From contig NC_134035.1 of assembly GCF_964204645.1 (NCBI RefSeq), positions 12,753,951-12,817,950 of the forward strand: a stretch of DNA of 64,000 nucleotides. Direction: 5' to 3'. The translations under genes were made by a program, and so were the position numbers. How positions within the stretch are numbered: the first letter of the stretch is position 1; each line of letters starts with the position of its first letter. The DNA comes from Tubulanus polymorphus. Lineage: Eukaryota > Nemertea > Palaeonemertea > Tubulaniformes > Tubulanidae. Positions 11,801 through 27,100 of this stretch are shown piece by piece. The notes beneath the pieces are model-generated. The model did no database searches and was not told the origin of the DNA. It saw nothing but the letters and a program-made list of their open reading frames with translations.

Positions 11801-14800
11801 TATTACTGGCGGTCGAACTGCCAAACCATCGCTCCAATATCTATTACTAAAATCAGTCGGTTGCAGGCGTGAGAAGTGATGATCGCCGCTATCACGCCGC
11901 CTCAAATACGATAACCCATCGTTCCATTTATTACGAGTCGAATCAACTTCCTTCCTCGCATCTACACGGTGTTTAGGACTGGAGGTATATCCGTTAGTTT
12001 TATTGTTTATATTGCGCGTGTTATCGGACTGAGCGACGGGAACAAACGGACGCCGATCTCCTGATTCTGAGCTGGTTGTTGTTGTTGTCACGTCGATGTA
12101 AACAGTCACTTCGATTGACTGATCGATTTTCCGCTGCCAACTCGTGCCCGTTACATTCAAACATGGTTTCAACGACAGATTAATCTCACTTTCATCCATT
12201 ATCATCATTCACTCGTCGATAAATCAATCAGTAATCCATTCCAGTCATCGTCCATCGACGAATCTTATAAAATAGCCATTTTGACATAAGATCTAGAAGT
12301 TAGGAAAATGTGCATAAAGGAAGACAGCATTTCGTCGTTTTCTTATAAATCAACAACTAATCCATTTCGATCTTTATTAATCCACGAATTTTGAAACGAT
12401 AGCCATTTTGATCTCTAAGATTTTAGAAGCTTTGTGATAAACGACCCCCAAAACATTTCGTCGTATCTTATTTCGGCATCATAACTCAATATTCCAACAG
12501 TTTATGATACTTTACAATATCCAGAAAGGAAGGTGTAATTGCTTCAAAACAATTACACATATTCCCACAGAACGCGACGTTTTGATGACGATTTTTCGCT
12601 GCGAGTGAAACAAAATTAGTTCAACAAATACTTAAACAAATAATTCATATATTTCACGACGATACAAGTGTAACATTCTGTATTTGACAGTACATACTGT
12701 CACTGTGTATAGAGTAGTATAGTACATACTGTAGCAGGTTCAGTGACTCACTGAGCGTTTTGTCGTCGTCGTTCCAATCAAATACGTTTTTAATTTTTGA
12801 AAAGAAAGTTGTTCTCTTCAAAACAACTTTTTGTTTCTCATTCAGTCGGATGTCGTCGTGACACCCGCAACGCCGTAGAAACTAGTTTACATTTATACTC
12901 AGGAGTCCTTTTGTCAAACCCAGAGACGACATTCTGATCATATCCATTTTGTATTCAACACCGATCGAAGTTTTTAATCAGGTTTCTATTAATTCTATAA
13001 TTGACAATTCGATATCTCGATATCTCGAATTCGATATTGTCCCGGTTTCGCTATTTGGAAATAAAAAAGAAATAATTGCCTATGAATTAATCCATTTATT
13101 CTTAATATATTCATCAAATTGCTCACGACCAATTCGATGGTTGTTGTGGTTAATGACTATGCAATTCGGTTCCTTATATGATGAAAATAAGCTGGAAAAC
13201 AGATTCAGAATCGGGGGGCATGCCTCGAACCACTAATCGCTGAAACAGCAGTCGTCGTAGAATTCAGGATTTACGATTTGATCGGAGAATTAGGAATTAA
13301 CGAACGAAAATTGAATGATTTAAATATGATGATGACGGGTTTTCTGCAAAGCCATTCAGGATGATGGGAATTGTAGTAAATTTAAATACCGATTCATAGA
13401 ATAAAATGCATTGACAGATTCGAACCTAATATGCCACCACTGTGTAAACGTCAAATGTGATTCAGCTCTGAAACCGAACATACGCGGACATACAATCAAC
13501 AAATATGAATTTATCCATTTATTTTGGCATTCAAACATGATTCTGTATTGTCACCACGCTTTGATTTGATCGGAGAATTAGGAATTAATGAACGAAAATT
13601 GAATGATTTAATAAGAGCGCGTAAACACGACTGCCAATTGACCTCGTAGACTGTTCACAGAAAATGCACACATAAAAACGATGAGTATTTTTTTCGTGAT
13701 AACTAGACCAACTACAGCAGCACTATTAGACCAACTACAGCAGCATTATTAGACCAACTACAGCAGCATTATTAGTCTATTATGTTCAGTTCTATACAAA
13801 CGGGCCCACGAAAAAATTGTCCGTGCCAAGAGTATAAGAGAACGTGAATGAATTATGAATGAACGAAAAATATGTTTGATACCAGTTATTCTTTAATACC
13901 AGTTATTATTTCTCAGCAAAAAAATTAAAACCCATTTCGCTCGTTGAAACTTTACCATCACTTCCTATTTGAATAGATTTAAAAAATATTTGCATAGGAT
14001 AGAAAACTAAGAATATTTTGGCAAAATTGTTTCTATATGAGTTGCGCGGTCATAGCTTAATTTTTAAGAAGAGTCTAAGACCATGTTAGATCTACGAGTC
14101 GAGTTTTAACCGTGGAAATGGCTCCTGAAGTCATCATACCTTTTTTATCTTTAGATTGTAAAACCTTCTTTTCCGTTTCGCGTTCTTCTGATTTTGATTT
14201 ATTCGCTGATTTTCTATCGCGTTTCAACTTTTCCATGTTCGAGTGTTACGTATATATATATTTATATTTGAGCTAATTCACGGTGTAACAAATTCACGCT
14301 TAAATCCTCCTCCGTTCTCGACACTTTTAGACCTTTACCAGACTTCACGATGCTGGAGACACCGGACCAAAAGGTTGCTAGTACAGAACACGAAGAATTC
14401 AAAAATTCTGAATTAAATTTAAGTTGGAATCAGCTTGTTTTCGATCACTGAAACCGTAACAACCGCAATTGTAACTGAAATCTGCGGAATTGGGTCCAAT
14501 ATGTTGAAATCCGTCTCTGCTTTGTAATGCACTGCCCAGACTGCTACCAACTAATCGCAGTAAATATTACTTATATATATACCCAGCGATTAAACACAGT
14601 TTTATGTATCTGTGTCAATCTCGATTTTCCCTAAATCAACGTCTATAATTCCAGACAATATGTGATCGAATACGTAATTTCGGCGTTGTTGCCTGGACCG
14701 CGAATTATCAACAAATAAATGCAAACACCCGCTAGAACAATACAGACATATTATCTATTATTCATATCGTATGAATAATGATTAGATCGATGATAAAAAA

Positions 14801-15082
14801 TTCTTTTTGAACAAACAAAACCTAGATACGAGTTTTAGTGTAAATAGAAATTTCAATTTCAAATATTTTTAATGACAACACCGTGGATCTATAGGTACAG
14901 TGGTTAGAGACTGAGGGGGAGAGGGAGAGGGAGAGGGAGAGGGAGAGGGAGAGGGAGAGGGAGAGGGAGAGGGAGAGGGAGAGGGAGAGGGAGAGGGAGA
15001 GGGAGAGGGAGAGGGAGAGGGAGAGGGAGAGGGAGAGGGAGAGGGAGAGGGAGAGGGAGAGGGAGAGGGAGAGGGAGAGGGA

Positions 15083-15123
<41 letters not shown>

Positions 15124-18100
15124 AGAAACGTTGCATCTTTTAAGATTTTGATTTTAACTTTTTTGATAAACAAATATCATTTTCAATTTTTGAAACTTAC
15201 AATACATTGGGTGTTAATCTGTTTACCTGTTCCTACTATTTTCTGGCTACCATGTCTCCTACAGCCGGTCACCGATCTACTGACCACCGCAGTGACCCCG
15301 GCCGAATCGTCGCCTCTGTTTGTCTTCGACCAGTTATTTAACCGATCATCACCGCTACGACAAGTTTGACACCTTCTCTCCGTATCGGTTTTCGGAGTCG
15401 CAAAAGTGGCCCGTGATGGCACTGTTTTCTTCGGAGGCGCCCGTTCTAGAAAGTCAGTTCGTTTGACCCACACGTCAGTTGAAGCTGGTTCCTGTAGAGC
15501 GGTCTTTTCGGGACATACCACGTACCGCGTGTACGTCATCGCTGGACGAGCCTGATTCGCGGAAGTGGGAGGATACAGCTTTGGCACCGGTTTCGGTGAG
15601 ATTTCAGCTTTCGTAAAGTTGCCATAGTGGCCATCTTGTTCGGGTGCGCGCACAGTTAGATTGTAGGTCTTTTTTCGTCCCATTTTCACGAGTCTAATTA
15701 TCCGAATTCAAGTAAGGCGGCCTTCAGTATTAATCCGTCACAGCTACGGCTTAGAACTCTAAAATCGATCTATCATCCAAAGTGTTCGTACGACAAACGA
15801 ATGAACTTTCGTCTTAAACTCCGTATAAATTCATCAAAAGACTCGATAATTATAACAGTTCCATATGAAACGTATACGCACTGGATATCATAGAAACCAC
15901 ACCCTTAATAGACAACTTGGTGCTTAGAATGTATACCACCAGAAGGTCGACCTTATACTTAAAAATAACCTAAAGTTCACTTCTTGTAATACACTACACT
16001 GTTTCACCAGTGGGCCGATAATCCAGTTCTAGTGTGAAAACAATGAAACTGTGACCGGGAGTCATTGAATTTGAACTTTCTCATTTGCTTTTATGCGTTA
16101 GTGTTCTCATTAAAGACCTCGCGTCTGCGTTTAACGTTGAAAACAATTCATCAGCCCGTAAAACGTAAATATAGCTTTCTATTCCGACGAAACGGGTACG
16201 AAAATATCCCCACCACAGGGATACCACTGTTCCGAAGTTAACTCTCCCTCTCGCAAGCTCCCGGCGAAGAAGATTCGATTTCTTACATGTTTTTCGACAA
16301 AATGCCAGTATCGCTATCCCGAACAGCCTCTCTTCAGATCAGCATTACATATAATCACATATACTGCAAACAGCAATATTTTATATTGATCGAACGTTTG
16401 GTGTCCGATCACCGACGCAGCATTTCACTCGAGACATCCGCAGTCGATATACGTCACCAGTTACAGCGTACAACACGACAGCCGAACTGTCGAGTTCGAC
16501 AGGACTGTGACAGAGTCGTTACTCCAGCCTCACAAAGAAACAACCATAGCGATAACCATCACATAGCGAATTACCATGGATAAGACCGCGCTCTGTGTTC
16601 GAATTCCCGCACGAGAAACAAGTTCCAAATCACATTAACTACTAGTATATGTAATTATATCAATGAAATTAGCCCGATTCGATGTATAGATCCTCCGTCG
16701 TCAGAATTCTACAAATATATCACGGTAATGGCCGTTTGAAATCCAGCAGTGTCTGAGCAGTACAACGAGCTGAAGCTGGTGATGAGCTCGTATAGTGAGA
16801 GATGTTGAGTAGTATGAACCGCGCGTACAGAAAGCTACAGACGAACGTCACTACGCGTAGTACATGTTTCAGATGTTGTTAGATACTTGTATAACCAGAC
16901 ACAGCGTAATAGACTATCGTGTGCTATAAACTCATCAGCGAGTTGACAACCATCTGGATGCGTGTGACAATGTTAGACTTTGTTTAGCTCTTAAACCCGA
17001 CGGGTGTTTAAACACAGAACAAGGGTGGTGTGAGTTTTTTCTCGGAGGGGTACGTGTGCGAGCGAAAATATATTTTACAAATATTTCATGAAGCGAAAAT
17101 ATCCATTAGACTCGTCTTAAGTTGGTTATAGTACCATAGAACCATGAGCTTAGACTGGTTTTAAATTGTTAGATTGGCTATAGAACCAAATTGAGCTAAT
17201 ACTGGTCTTAAGTTGGTTATAGAACCAGACCAAGTTTTTTTTGGCTGAATCTGAAAAAAAAACTTAAAACGGTGTATTTCAGCTTTGGTTCATATGAAAC
17301 TTGAACAAAATATTGGAAATGAAACTATAGCTTTTTAGTCATAACTGTGATGGGATCGAGTATGAATGGCGCAACACGTTTTCAAACTGCCGATGCATGT
17401 AAAAAGTCTATAAAACAAAAGCCTATTGACTTTTTTCCGATGTTTCACCAGGATCCCTGCCGCGTTTCACAGCAGTTACCCGGAACCATCCCATCTACCG
17501 AAAAGATTGAGTATCAAGCTGCGCAAGGAATACGACTGCTGTCATTGTCTTTTCGAGAATGGATTCTTTAAGATTGGCAAGAAAAAGTTTCCAATATGTC
17601 ACAATCCCCCGGCAGTGCTGCAGCTTTTGCGCTTATTTTTCGGAATATCTAATTTTTGCTGATGACCACAAGTCTCCTCTTGATGGTCGTTCGTATTGAG
17701 GCCCATCGGGCCGAGAACTGATCAAAACTATCACCGCCGATATTACCGCGCAGTGAGTGTTATTAAGACAATTTCACCTGAACAAATCATCGAATATTAC
17801 TGCTCTATGCTTTCGAATAAATAGCGCAGTTCGACAAATGCGCTGTCACTCACCATGAAGTTGTCGAGTATAGTTGTCCTGTTGATGTTGGTTTGCTGCG
17901 CCCAGGCGCGTTGGAATTGGCACAGACCGAAACCGGCATGTTCGGACATAATGATACGTATAGATGCGTGTACAAATGCTACAGGTAGTAAACTCGACAT
18001 CACCAGTCTGGAAACCGATATCAACAACGCACTCGGGTCGCCGAAAAGATTCACAGTAGGTATTTTTGCGTCTTTGAGGGTTTTTGTGCACACGTCCTGC

Positions 18101-21100
18101 CGGGACGGGACAGAGGGCTCATCAGATGAAGAAAAATCCCGGGAAGATAAACTATAAACTAAGAGAGTAGCGACGTTTTTACTTTTATTCTATTATATTC
18201 CGTTTTCAAAAACTAAGAGTTTGAAAATGGCTCATTGAGAAATAATTTGAATTTTAGATGGAATCATTCGCGCCCTTTTGCGAGAAAGGTTATCGGGCTT
18301 GATATTCTAAATGGCAGTTGTCGAATAAACACTATAATCAGTGTATACTGTAGATAAATGAAGAAATCCCACACTTCGAATTTAAAATTATACGATCAAA
18401 ATTTATTATTATGAAACCACAACGTTTCGGCCGTTGACTAACAGCCATCATCATTCCACCTGATGATGGCTGTTAGTCAACAGCCGAAACGTTGTGGTTT
18501 CATAATAATAAATTTGATCGTATAATTTTAAATTCGAAGTGTGGGATTTCTTCATTTATTCTTAATGGCCTTAATGAATCTTTAAAATCATATCACCATT
18601 AAAAATAGACGAAAAAAACTCCATTAGGCCACGGAAACCATCCCCTGCATAATGTATGGTGAGGCTCATTTGACAGTAAATATTATAAAGATTCCTATTC
18701 GCCGCTTCGAATTCAGTCAAAACGTAACTACCGGCTATGTTTTTCTGCGTTTTCTTCAATGATCGATATTGAGCAGCTCGGCTTCAGACGCTGTGCCTCC
18801 TTCAAGCTACAACGACCCACGAATAATTTAGTCGCGGATATTGATCGAATTACAAACCGATCACGAATTTTATTTTCTAGAATTCGCGTTTTCTCAAGAT
18901 CGTGAAAAAAGTGTCGCAATGGCTCCAGTGCGATACACAGACGAATAATTGTACGTCGACCATGTGCACGGGCACGATAAACGCCGGGGTTTTCAACTGC
19001 CACATTTACTTCAAACTACTTCAGATGTCGGAAAGAGCTACAAACACCGAATACAAACAGCCTATTGATAACATCAAAGACGCGATTGATTTGGGACCGG
19101 ATCGCGAAACCATCATCAACGAGCTTAACAAGTATAGAGTGTTAGCGAAAATCCTATCAGCCATCCGCTAAAAAATATATTTGAAGAAGGAAAGTTGTTA
19201 AAGAATATATTCTTCTAAAAGCGACTTCACTTTCCATGTATTTTAGTAAAAGAAAAACAACATCTTCGAACGTCTTACTGCAGTAAAATACATATAGACG
19301 TGTATATTTACATATATGTTGCCTTTAAGATATATACGTGTACTATTCACTCATCTATTAAAATGTTGAAATTTACGTAACGAATATAGATTTTAGAAAA
19401 GGATTCCATGAAGTTTCGGTAATTGAAGAATCGAATTCAAAATGCTGTGACCTCATAAAAACGAATCAATGTAACATCTACATCCATTTTATCACGTAAT
19501 AAGTTATTGCATTAAATATTCGACAGTATACCCCTTCAATGAACGGTTTTATGAAATAAGTGGAAAAAAAGCCTAAATGAAAAGCTTGTATTTTGATCAG
19601 CTAAACCCAAAACACACGAAGCAGGAAAATCGTCTGCGTTGGGCTTTTTACATCTGCGTATTTCATCATTCAGTTACCATTTATCTATTGTTTTAGGACT
19701 TGAAAATAATTCTTTCTCATCATTCACACGATTGACTTACCGTCGTGTTCACCGTCCGCGATGGCACTGACGCTACCCTGAGAATGTCGCTCGTATCGAG
19801 TCAGATAATCCGACAACAATCTCTGATAGTGAGTTTTATCCGTATTTGGGGAGAGATAATCCCCGCAATTCGGTAGGATATGATGCGCATCCGGCCGCTG
19901 TTCGTGTTCGAGAAACGGTTCGTTCTCACCGGAAATCGCGAATCCGCCATTATCGATGAGAGTTTGTGGAATGCGTTTTGATGACGGTGCTGTTGTTATC
20001 TTCGAGGCGGACGGTTCTCGTAGAACCCAAACCGGTTCGGAATCGTTCCGGCAACATTCGCAAGGTTTATAGCGAGTTTTAAATAAAGCTCGGTCACCGG
20101 TCATTCTCAGCATCGATGACGAACTATTAATCCGATTCCTTACTGAACAGTCTCACGACGCATGATTCTCAAAGTCACCGTTACGCCTCGATTTTAGCTG
20201 CACTTTTTGATGGATTTTTTCCAGAATATTTTTTCCCGTTCGGTTCGCCTAAATATACACGTTACAATATACGTTACGTTACGCTAAACTTTAAACAACT
20301 GCTTATACGCAAAAAAAGAAAATCTAGCTGATTGATTTATACTTTACTTTACGACTTGCTGAACTAACCTGAACTAACCTGAGAGAATCTGAATACGTTT
20401 AAATGCTTATCTTTTTATAAATTCATAATGAATGATTTACAGAATCATACCTGAACTTAGGAAACCGAAACTAAAAGACACATGTATTCCAGTGATAATG
20501 AGTTATTGAGAAGAAGCAGACTAAAATCACACATTAATGTATCCTGAACGAAATATCCGTATGAAATACGATTCAAGCGAAATCCAACAATCTGAACGCT
20601 GATTCACTCAATAAACCTTCAATTTTACTTGAATTTTAAAGTCTCTTCAAAATGTGGGATTAATCTCAATTAGATATTTTCGTATCAAAAAGATTTAAAA
20701 GACTAGACGCGTCTACGACTGTATGTCAACTGTCACTGGCGTTTCTGTGCAGTAATGTTATTATTCCCCCGATACTTCACCGAATAACTGAACTTCCAAT
20801 AACGGAACCATAACATTTCCGAAACAAGCAGTCACCTCTCAACCCTCTCAACACACACATTTTAATGTCAATATTCCAATATTACAATTTCTGCATTTCA
20901 AATACATTTAGAAAAAAAACTGAAAAAGCTGATTATCAGTCACAATGGTTTGACGCATGCAGTTATGTATAATTGATGATTTTAGATTTTCCATACACGA
21001 CTGTGGTCAGTATATGTTAATGACAAGAAGTCACGACTGCCTGGGTTGATCAAGAATTAGAAGTTAAAAACCTATACGTCACGAAAGATTTGGTTCATCA

Positions 21101-24100
21101 ACTTATTAAGCCGGTGATGTGCAAAGATGTAACACGAAAAACATTTTTGGGAAGAATTTGAAACGAACGACATCATGTTTTTTGTTTTGTTTTCTTGTGT
21201 CTCGCACTCAAAAACGGTTCTGTTGAAAAACGTGTTTTTTTACCGCACGTATCACTTTAAATAGGAAAATATATCCGACAATTCCAATTCGACAAATACG
21301 ACTATCCGACAGGAGTTAACTATTCAACTATTTGTTTTTTTTTTCCACTTAACGAAGGAAATATGCCAGAAAATCCGAGAAGTCATCCGGCATCAAACAA
21401 TCATTGGTTTTTTTTTAAATTCCATACTACCACAGTATATAGACTCGCGACAAATTATTTAGTGTTCAGCAGTGCATTAATGCATTCGATAAAACTAGCA
21501 AGGCTAATTGACTGCATCATACTCAGTGGTCCATCCATGCGACTATACCCAGATATAGACCCGTCATCAGTGTCCTCACAGTTACAAACCATTATCACAT
21601 ACATAAATCTAATTCGATATTGTATGACGGCGACGCGATTAGAGTGAGATCCGTTCCATCACTTCCCATCTGTGGATAACTAAATTATGTCAATATTAGG
21701 GAGTTTATAGGTACTCGCACGGGTACTCAGTAGCGACATTACTCACTTATATATCATTACTCTACTCGCACGCACTAATTTAATCATTTCGAGCGTTTTT
21801 GCGCCGCTTTGGTCCCGTTTTCTATCGCGAATTTGATAAATCCCTATAGTGTTAGCCGTAGTCGCGAGCTGGATGGTCGAAGCCTCATGAAAAACTTCAC
21901 CACCGCCGCCGCGGGAATTCAAGCATTATAGATCTCAGTTTCCGCGACGGTTAGACATTATGCGACTCCATTTGCATCAACGTTTCATCTCGACAACCAG
22001 CGCTATTCGTTAGAATTTGTTTGAACAGTTCGGTATTAAGATTTGATGCGAGGGTCAAAACATCTGAAATGAACTTATCTTTCGTCCGACTTTGGAAATA
22101 CTGTAAAACGGGATCCAAATCCAGTTGCAATGTAAAATTCTAGGTTGAGTCTGACTCTTAAAACATCGGAAATTAACTAATGTTAATTCTTGACTCTTGA
22201 GTCACACTTAGGAATAAAACTCTATGGAACCAGGTTCTACCGGTTATTGCGTAATCCATCCGTGAATATTGATTCATCCATATTGTGAAACATTTGTCTT
22301 AATCTCCTCTGATCGTTGCGTTAATCCGATATTGTTCGTATGTGTATTACACACGTTTCACGCGTGAAGTAAAACGATAAGGCTAAGAAGTGATAAGAAA
22401 CCTGTACCTTTATATATAAACTAGTTGTAAAAACAATTACCAACTCCTCAGCGAACAAATCATCGGTGATGACGTGTATACGGTCGATTTTTACGGAAAT
22501 CGACGAGGAGTCAGTTGTTACTATTTGTTTAGTTTCGAACATGTTACAACAACGAGAACTATTTCAACAGTTTCCACTAGCGATAAAACACTGTAAAATA
22601 CACAGTGGAAATGCCCGTTATCCCTCAGAAAAAAGTAAAAATCGCCTAACTTCGTTACGAACCGCTTTTGAAGCTGTTAGCACTGTATAACGATATGCCA
22701 CGTCGGCGTCGGCGTCGACTTTCGTAATAGTTTTCACCACAATTCGATATCGAAAATAGTAGTTTAATTGTAAATGAACGAGAAATCATTAGATTATTGA
22801 GAGTATTTTGATAATTTCGGTAGCGATCGAGTTCTTATAAATAGTTATGGCAGTCAGATCTGCAAATGGGTCCTATGCACGATACCATACAGTTAACCAT
22901 ACATATGGGTGATTCCTATAATATTTCGTTCATTCTTAAATTTAAAATCCATTGTGGAATTATTAAAGCTATTATTATCACTAAAGCGAAAACCTATTAG
23001 ACCTAATTATATCAACAGGTGAACAAATACAATAGGGTTTCGCGAACACTTGCAACAATCCCGGTTTCGACAATACGGTTAAACCTACATATTTCTTTCT
23101 CTTCTCCGAGATCACAGGAAGCGAGAAGCGGAGCGGGACGTGGGATAATATTGATTTAACGAAAAGCCATTTTTGCACGTGAAATATCTGAATTTTAGTT
23201 GTATATATATCTAATGTGAAAAAAAATGTTCATTTCAATGAAAATTTCAATAAAAATGCCAACTTAAGAATATCCAAATGAATTAATATTGAATAACGTA
23301 ATTCGGCTAAGTAATATTAATGTGAGTCTATTTTCTATGGTCGCTGATTCGGGCCACGCCAAGATTTTCGATCGCGACGACAAATTTGATAGCGAGAAAA
23401 CAAGAAACATTTCTTCATTCTATTCGTATTTTCATAAATCGTCGTCTATTCTTCGGAAGAATGTCAGCGCATAAAGGTGAAAATTAATAGACAAACGTGC
23501 CTCGCAAAATGCCCTCAACAGCTTGACATTTATATGCCGCAGTTAGCTTATAAGCGGATCACATATGTTCAGGGTTTATCTATAATATTCAAGGAACTGT
23601 GGCACCAGTTGACACGATGATATCTAAATGATTGAATTAATCTCTTTGACAGAGAAAATGAAATAAAAATGAAGCCGCACTGAAGTATAATCATCTACCC
23701 TATGAATATCATATTTATGCATTCGTTTCAGGATATATAGGGATATTATCATCGCTTCATACCATTTATCACATGGATATGAATAAATATTGCAATTATT
23801 CAAATTTGTCTGGAAAACTATTATTCGGTATATGTAGTTTTGTTGTAATTTGATATGATAGATGATAGGCCCTATTTATCACAATGTCCATACAGTTTAA
23901 CGAACTGATAAACCTTGATGTAGAAAGCTTCCAACGTATCTTATATAGAGCGAGCGAACATTTTCGGGGTGCTGGGTATACAGGAATACCAAAAATGCTT
24001 TACCGAGTAATAAAATGGTACTATCACAAACCATCAAAAATATTATCCTATATATATATAGCAAAAATGCGTATTTTGTATAAAAGCATCGCTTAAATCG

Positions 24101-27100
24101 GAAAATGTTAGATAAAAACTAGACGAAAATAATAATGTAAAATACGGCGTGAAGTTCAAGAACTAGAACATTATGCGAATTCAAATAAACGAAATTTGAT
24201 AAGTTGCGTAAATGCGTTTTTATAACGACTTCCTTACGGCAAGTATGCTTACAATTCTCTTTGAGGAGGAGAGTTTTCAAACTAAATAAACATAATATCA
24301 CTCTCTCACTCTATTACCGCGGAATCGTTACGCGGAGTTTGAGGAGTAAAAAAAAACATCGCACCGCGAAAAAACTGCATAATATAATAATATTACACCT
24401 CAAACACCTCTACTGGAAAATGTCTTTTAATCTTGCTGCCACCAAAAAAAAACACTTTCAAGATGCTTTTGACGTTTTTAACGTCGTTTCTTTGAATTAA
24501 ACCGGATACAAACATGAAACGAGAAACATTAATTCGCTAACATTAATTTGCACGTATTTTTTTGGTTTTCTCCTTACCGCACACCGTAAATAAGACACAA
24601 ACAATGAACACTAGTTTTCCGATTGTTGTGCACGGAATATGAAACTGAAATGCTTTCATCACACGGGTTTATGTACCGGATGTATGCGGCCAGTTTTAGG
24701 CACAAGCTCGAACTACCGATCACACAATCGATTCTTTTGCGACCTCGAATTAATTACTCATATTCTCAGCGATAAAGAGACTCTGAATTGAAAAAAGCCC
24801 TAAATAGAAGTCATAATAAAAAACTAACCTGCACCTACGAGCTGCTATTATAGTGTATCCACATCGAAAAAAATTAATGAATTAATATATATCCCTTTAA
24901 GCTTTTACACTCTAATATATATATATATATACAGACCCTATCGAGTATTTCCACCTGGTCATCACGGAGTTATAGAAAACATTAGCAGATGAAGCCTTTA
25001 GTATATATTGCCTACGTATATGATAGATCGGTTCGCAAAACGACTGTTTTTTCCACCACGAGGTCGCGTTCAATGATGTACGCGCACCGTAGCTGAAAGG
25101 CGACCTTCGCGTCCAATCTGCTACCGCGCTTAATTCGCTATTGATCTCATATAATAATCGGAGTCGTCCCTCCCTCGCCCGTCCGTCGCACCAGTCAACG
25201 GAAAACAACGACATATAAACACATATAAACACACACACACACACATGCGCGCGGTCTAAACACCGACTCGTGTGAATCAATGATACATATGTTTCTGCAA
25301 GTAGTAATAATATAAACGTCGATAGGAGCGGGATATCTCACGAGAGAGATCGAGAAAAGGCGCTATGTGATGAGCTTCATTAAGATATTAACGCGGGAGA
25401 CGAGCCGAGTGGCAATCTTCCGTTTTATTACTAGCTACAAAATGTTTGAAGAGCGATGAAGAATCCATTCTCGAAGTGGTGACAGCGCAGTTTCACCAGG
25501 AACTACAGCGACCCCCATTCAATTGCGGGAATTACTGAACATGTAATCAAACGATCTTAGCTTCAGTTTTATCGCTTGTCAATAAAATGGATGTCGCGCA
25601 TGTAAAACCCGCGTAGTTGTAAGACATAAGTAGCCTACATTCTTTCGCAACTATCTAGAACCCCCCAAGAATTACTTCACCCAGTCCTGAAAGTGGCTGG
25701 TTCGCGGCAGTCGAACACGCCACTGTAGTGCTCACGAGGGGGTTCAACTTGAACTGACTTAACCCCTGATTTAGGGGGTGGTCTCGGGGGTCCGGAACCC
25801 TGCCTTCCCATTGAAGTTGCCCTCTTCGTCGAGGCAGAGAAAAGCAAAGAAACTTCCTTTCGGAAATTGCGTATAATTCGGACGCAAAATGATCTAATAA
25901 CGATGGTTGGACGCCGATAGCAGCCTATGAAATGGCTGCTTCAACTGATAGAATTCATTTTCTTTCCTTCTGGTACCCGACCATACAATGTTCCTAGATC
26001 AGCCCATGCCCATGGGCTGCAATATAGCGATAGTCAACACTATAATTCGCAGTGAATAAAACAGTAATCACAATGTGTCGTAATTAAGACAATCTCAGGT
26101 TTCTGATTTTTCCACCGAAACTTGAACGAACGAAGACTGACGTTCCATTTCGTCATTTCGAAATAGTGTTGATGTCATCGGGATTTAATTTTGCTCATGT
26201 ACAACATCACGACGACGCTGTCCGATAGAAAGAAGAGTTGATTCAGTAAACATTCCGATGTAGCGCCAGGAGTGACTGCAGGGAGGTTATTGTGTACGTG
26301 TCCTGCGTTACCGATCACACTAAACAACAACACGACAAACATAACAGAATGACGTTACAGGTGAACACACGTGACCTGGGTACATTCGTATTTTGGGATT
26401 TAGAAATTGGCCAAAGGTTATTGGTCGACGGTTACTCAATCGGTTTTATTCAGCGCTGGATTGATTAACCGGGAACTTTCGTGGATGACATTATCACTGT
26501 TCCCCAACCCCGCTCCTACCCTTGACACTGTTCCCCGTTCCCCGTGGAACGACCCTTGTCGCTGTTTTCCCGCTCACCGCGGAACGGCCCTTGTCACTGT
26601 TCCCCACCACGTTCCCCGTGGAACGGTCCTTGACACTGTTCCCCGTTCCCTGTGGAACGGCCCTTGTTGCTGTTTTCCCGCTCCCCGTGGAACGGCCCTT
26701 CGTCGCTGTTTTCCCGCTCACCGCGGAACGGCCCATGTCACTGTTCCCCACCACGTTCCCCGTGGAACGGTCCTTGACACTGTTCCCCGTTCCCTGTGGA
26801 ACGGCCCTTGTTTCTGTTTTCCCGCTCCCCGTGGAACGGCCCTTCGTCGCTGTCGCTGACTTATATTAACGTATAGCTACGTTCTCGATCGAATTGAACA
26901 GCCGGAATTAGATCTTGATGAAATCATTAACTATATTCTTACCGGTTTTGAAATATCTTCAATATACTAATATATACTTGACTTAATAAATTTTACCAAA
27001 ATATATTTTGTACGGAAAGTCATTGTATGTATCTTATCTGTCTAAGCAGTTTTCTACATGATAAGCGTCAATTCGCGTTATAGATTTATCAATTTACGAG

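Noticed and set aside
14822..15173. Leu-Ser and Leu-Pro repeat open frames
   Set aside because: Pure translation of the GGGAGA/GA microsatellite.
18728..19003. Open frame antisense to exon 2 of the nested secreted-protein gene
   Set aside because: Shadow of the plus-strand exon; no splice signals or motifs.
24912..25280. 122-codon open frame on the minus strand
   Set aside because: Composition partly driven by an (AC)n run; no phase-1 donor to link it to PLC and no recognised domain.
26407..26869. Overlapping open frames up to 150 codons, proline and arginine rich
   Set aside because: They follow a GC-rich tandem repeat, are open in several frames at once and resemble no protein.
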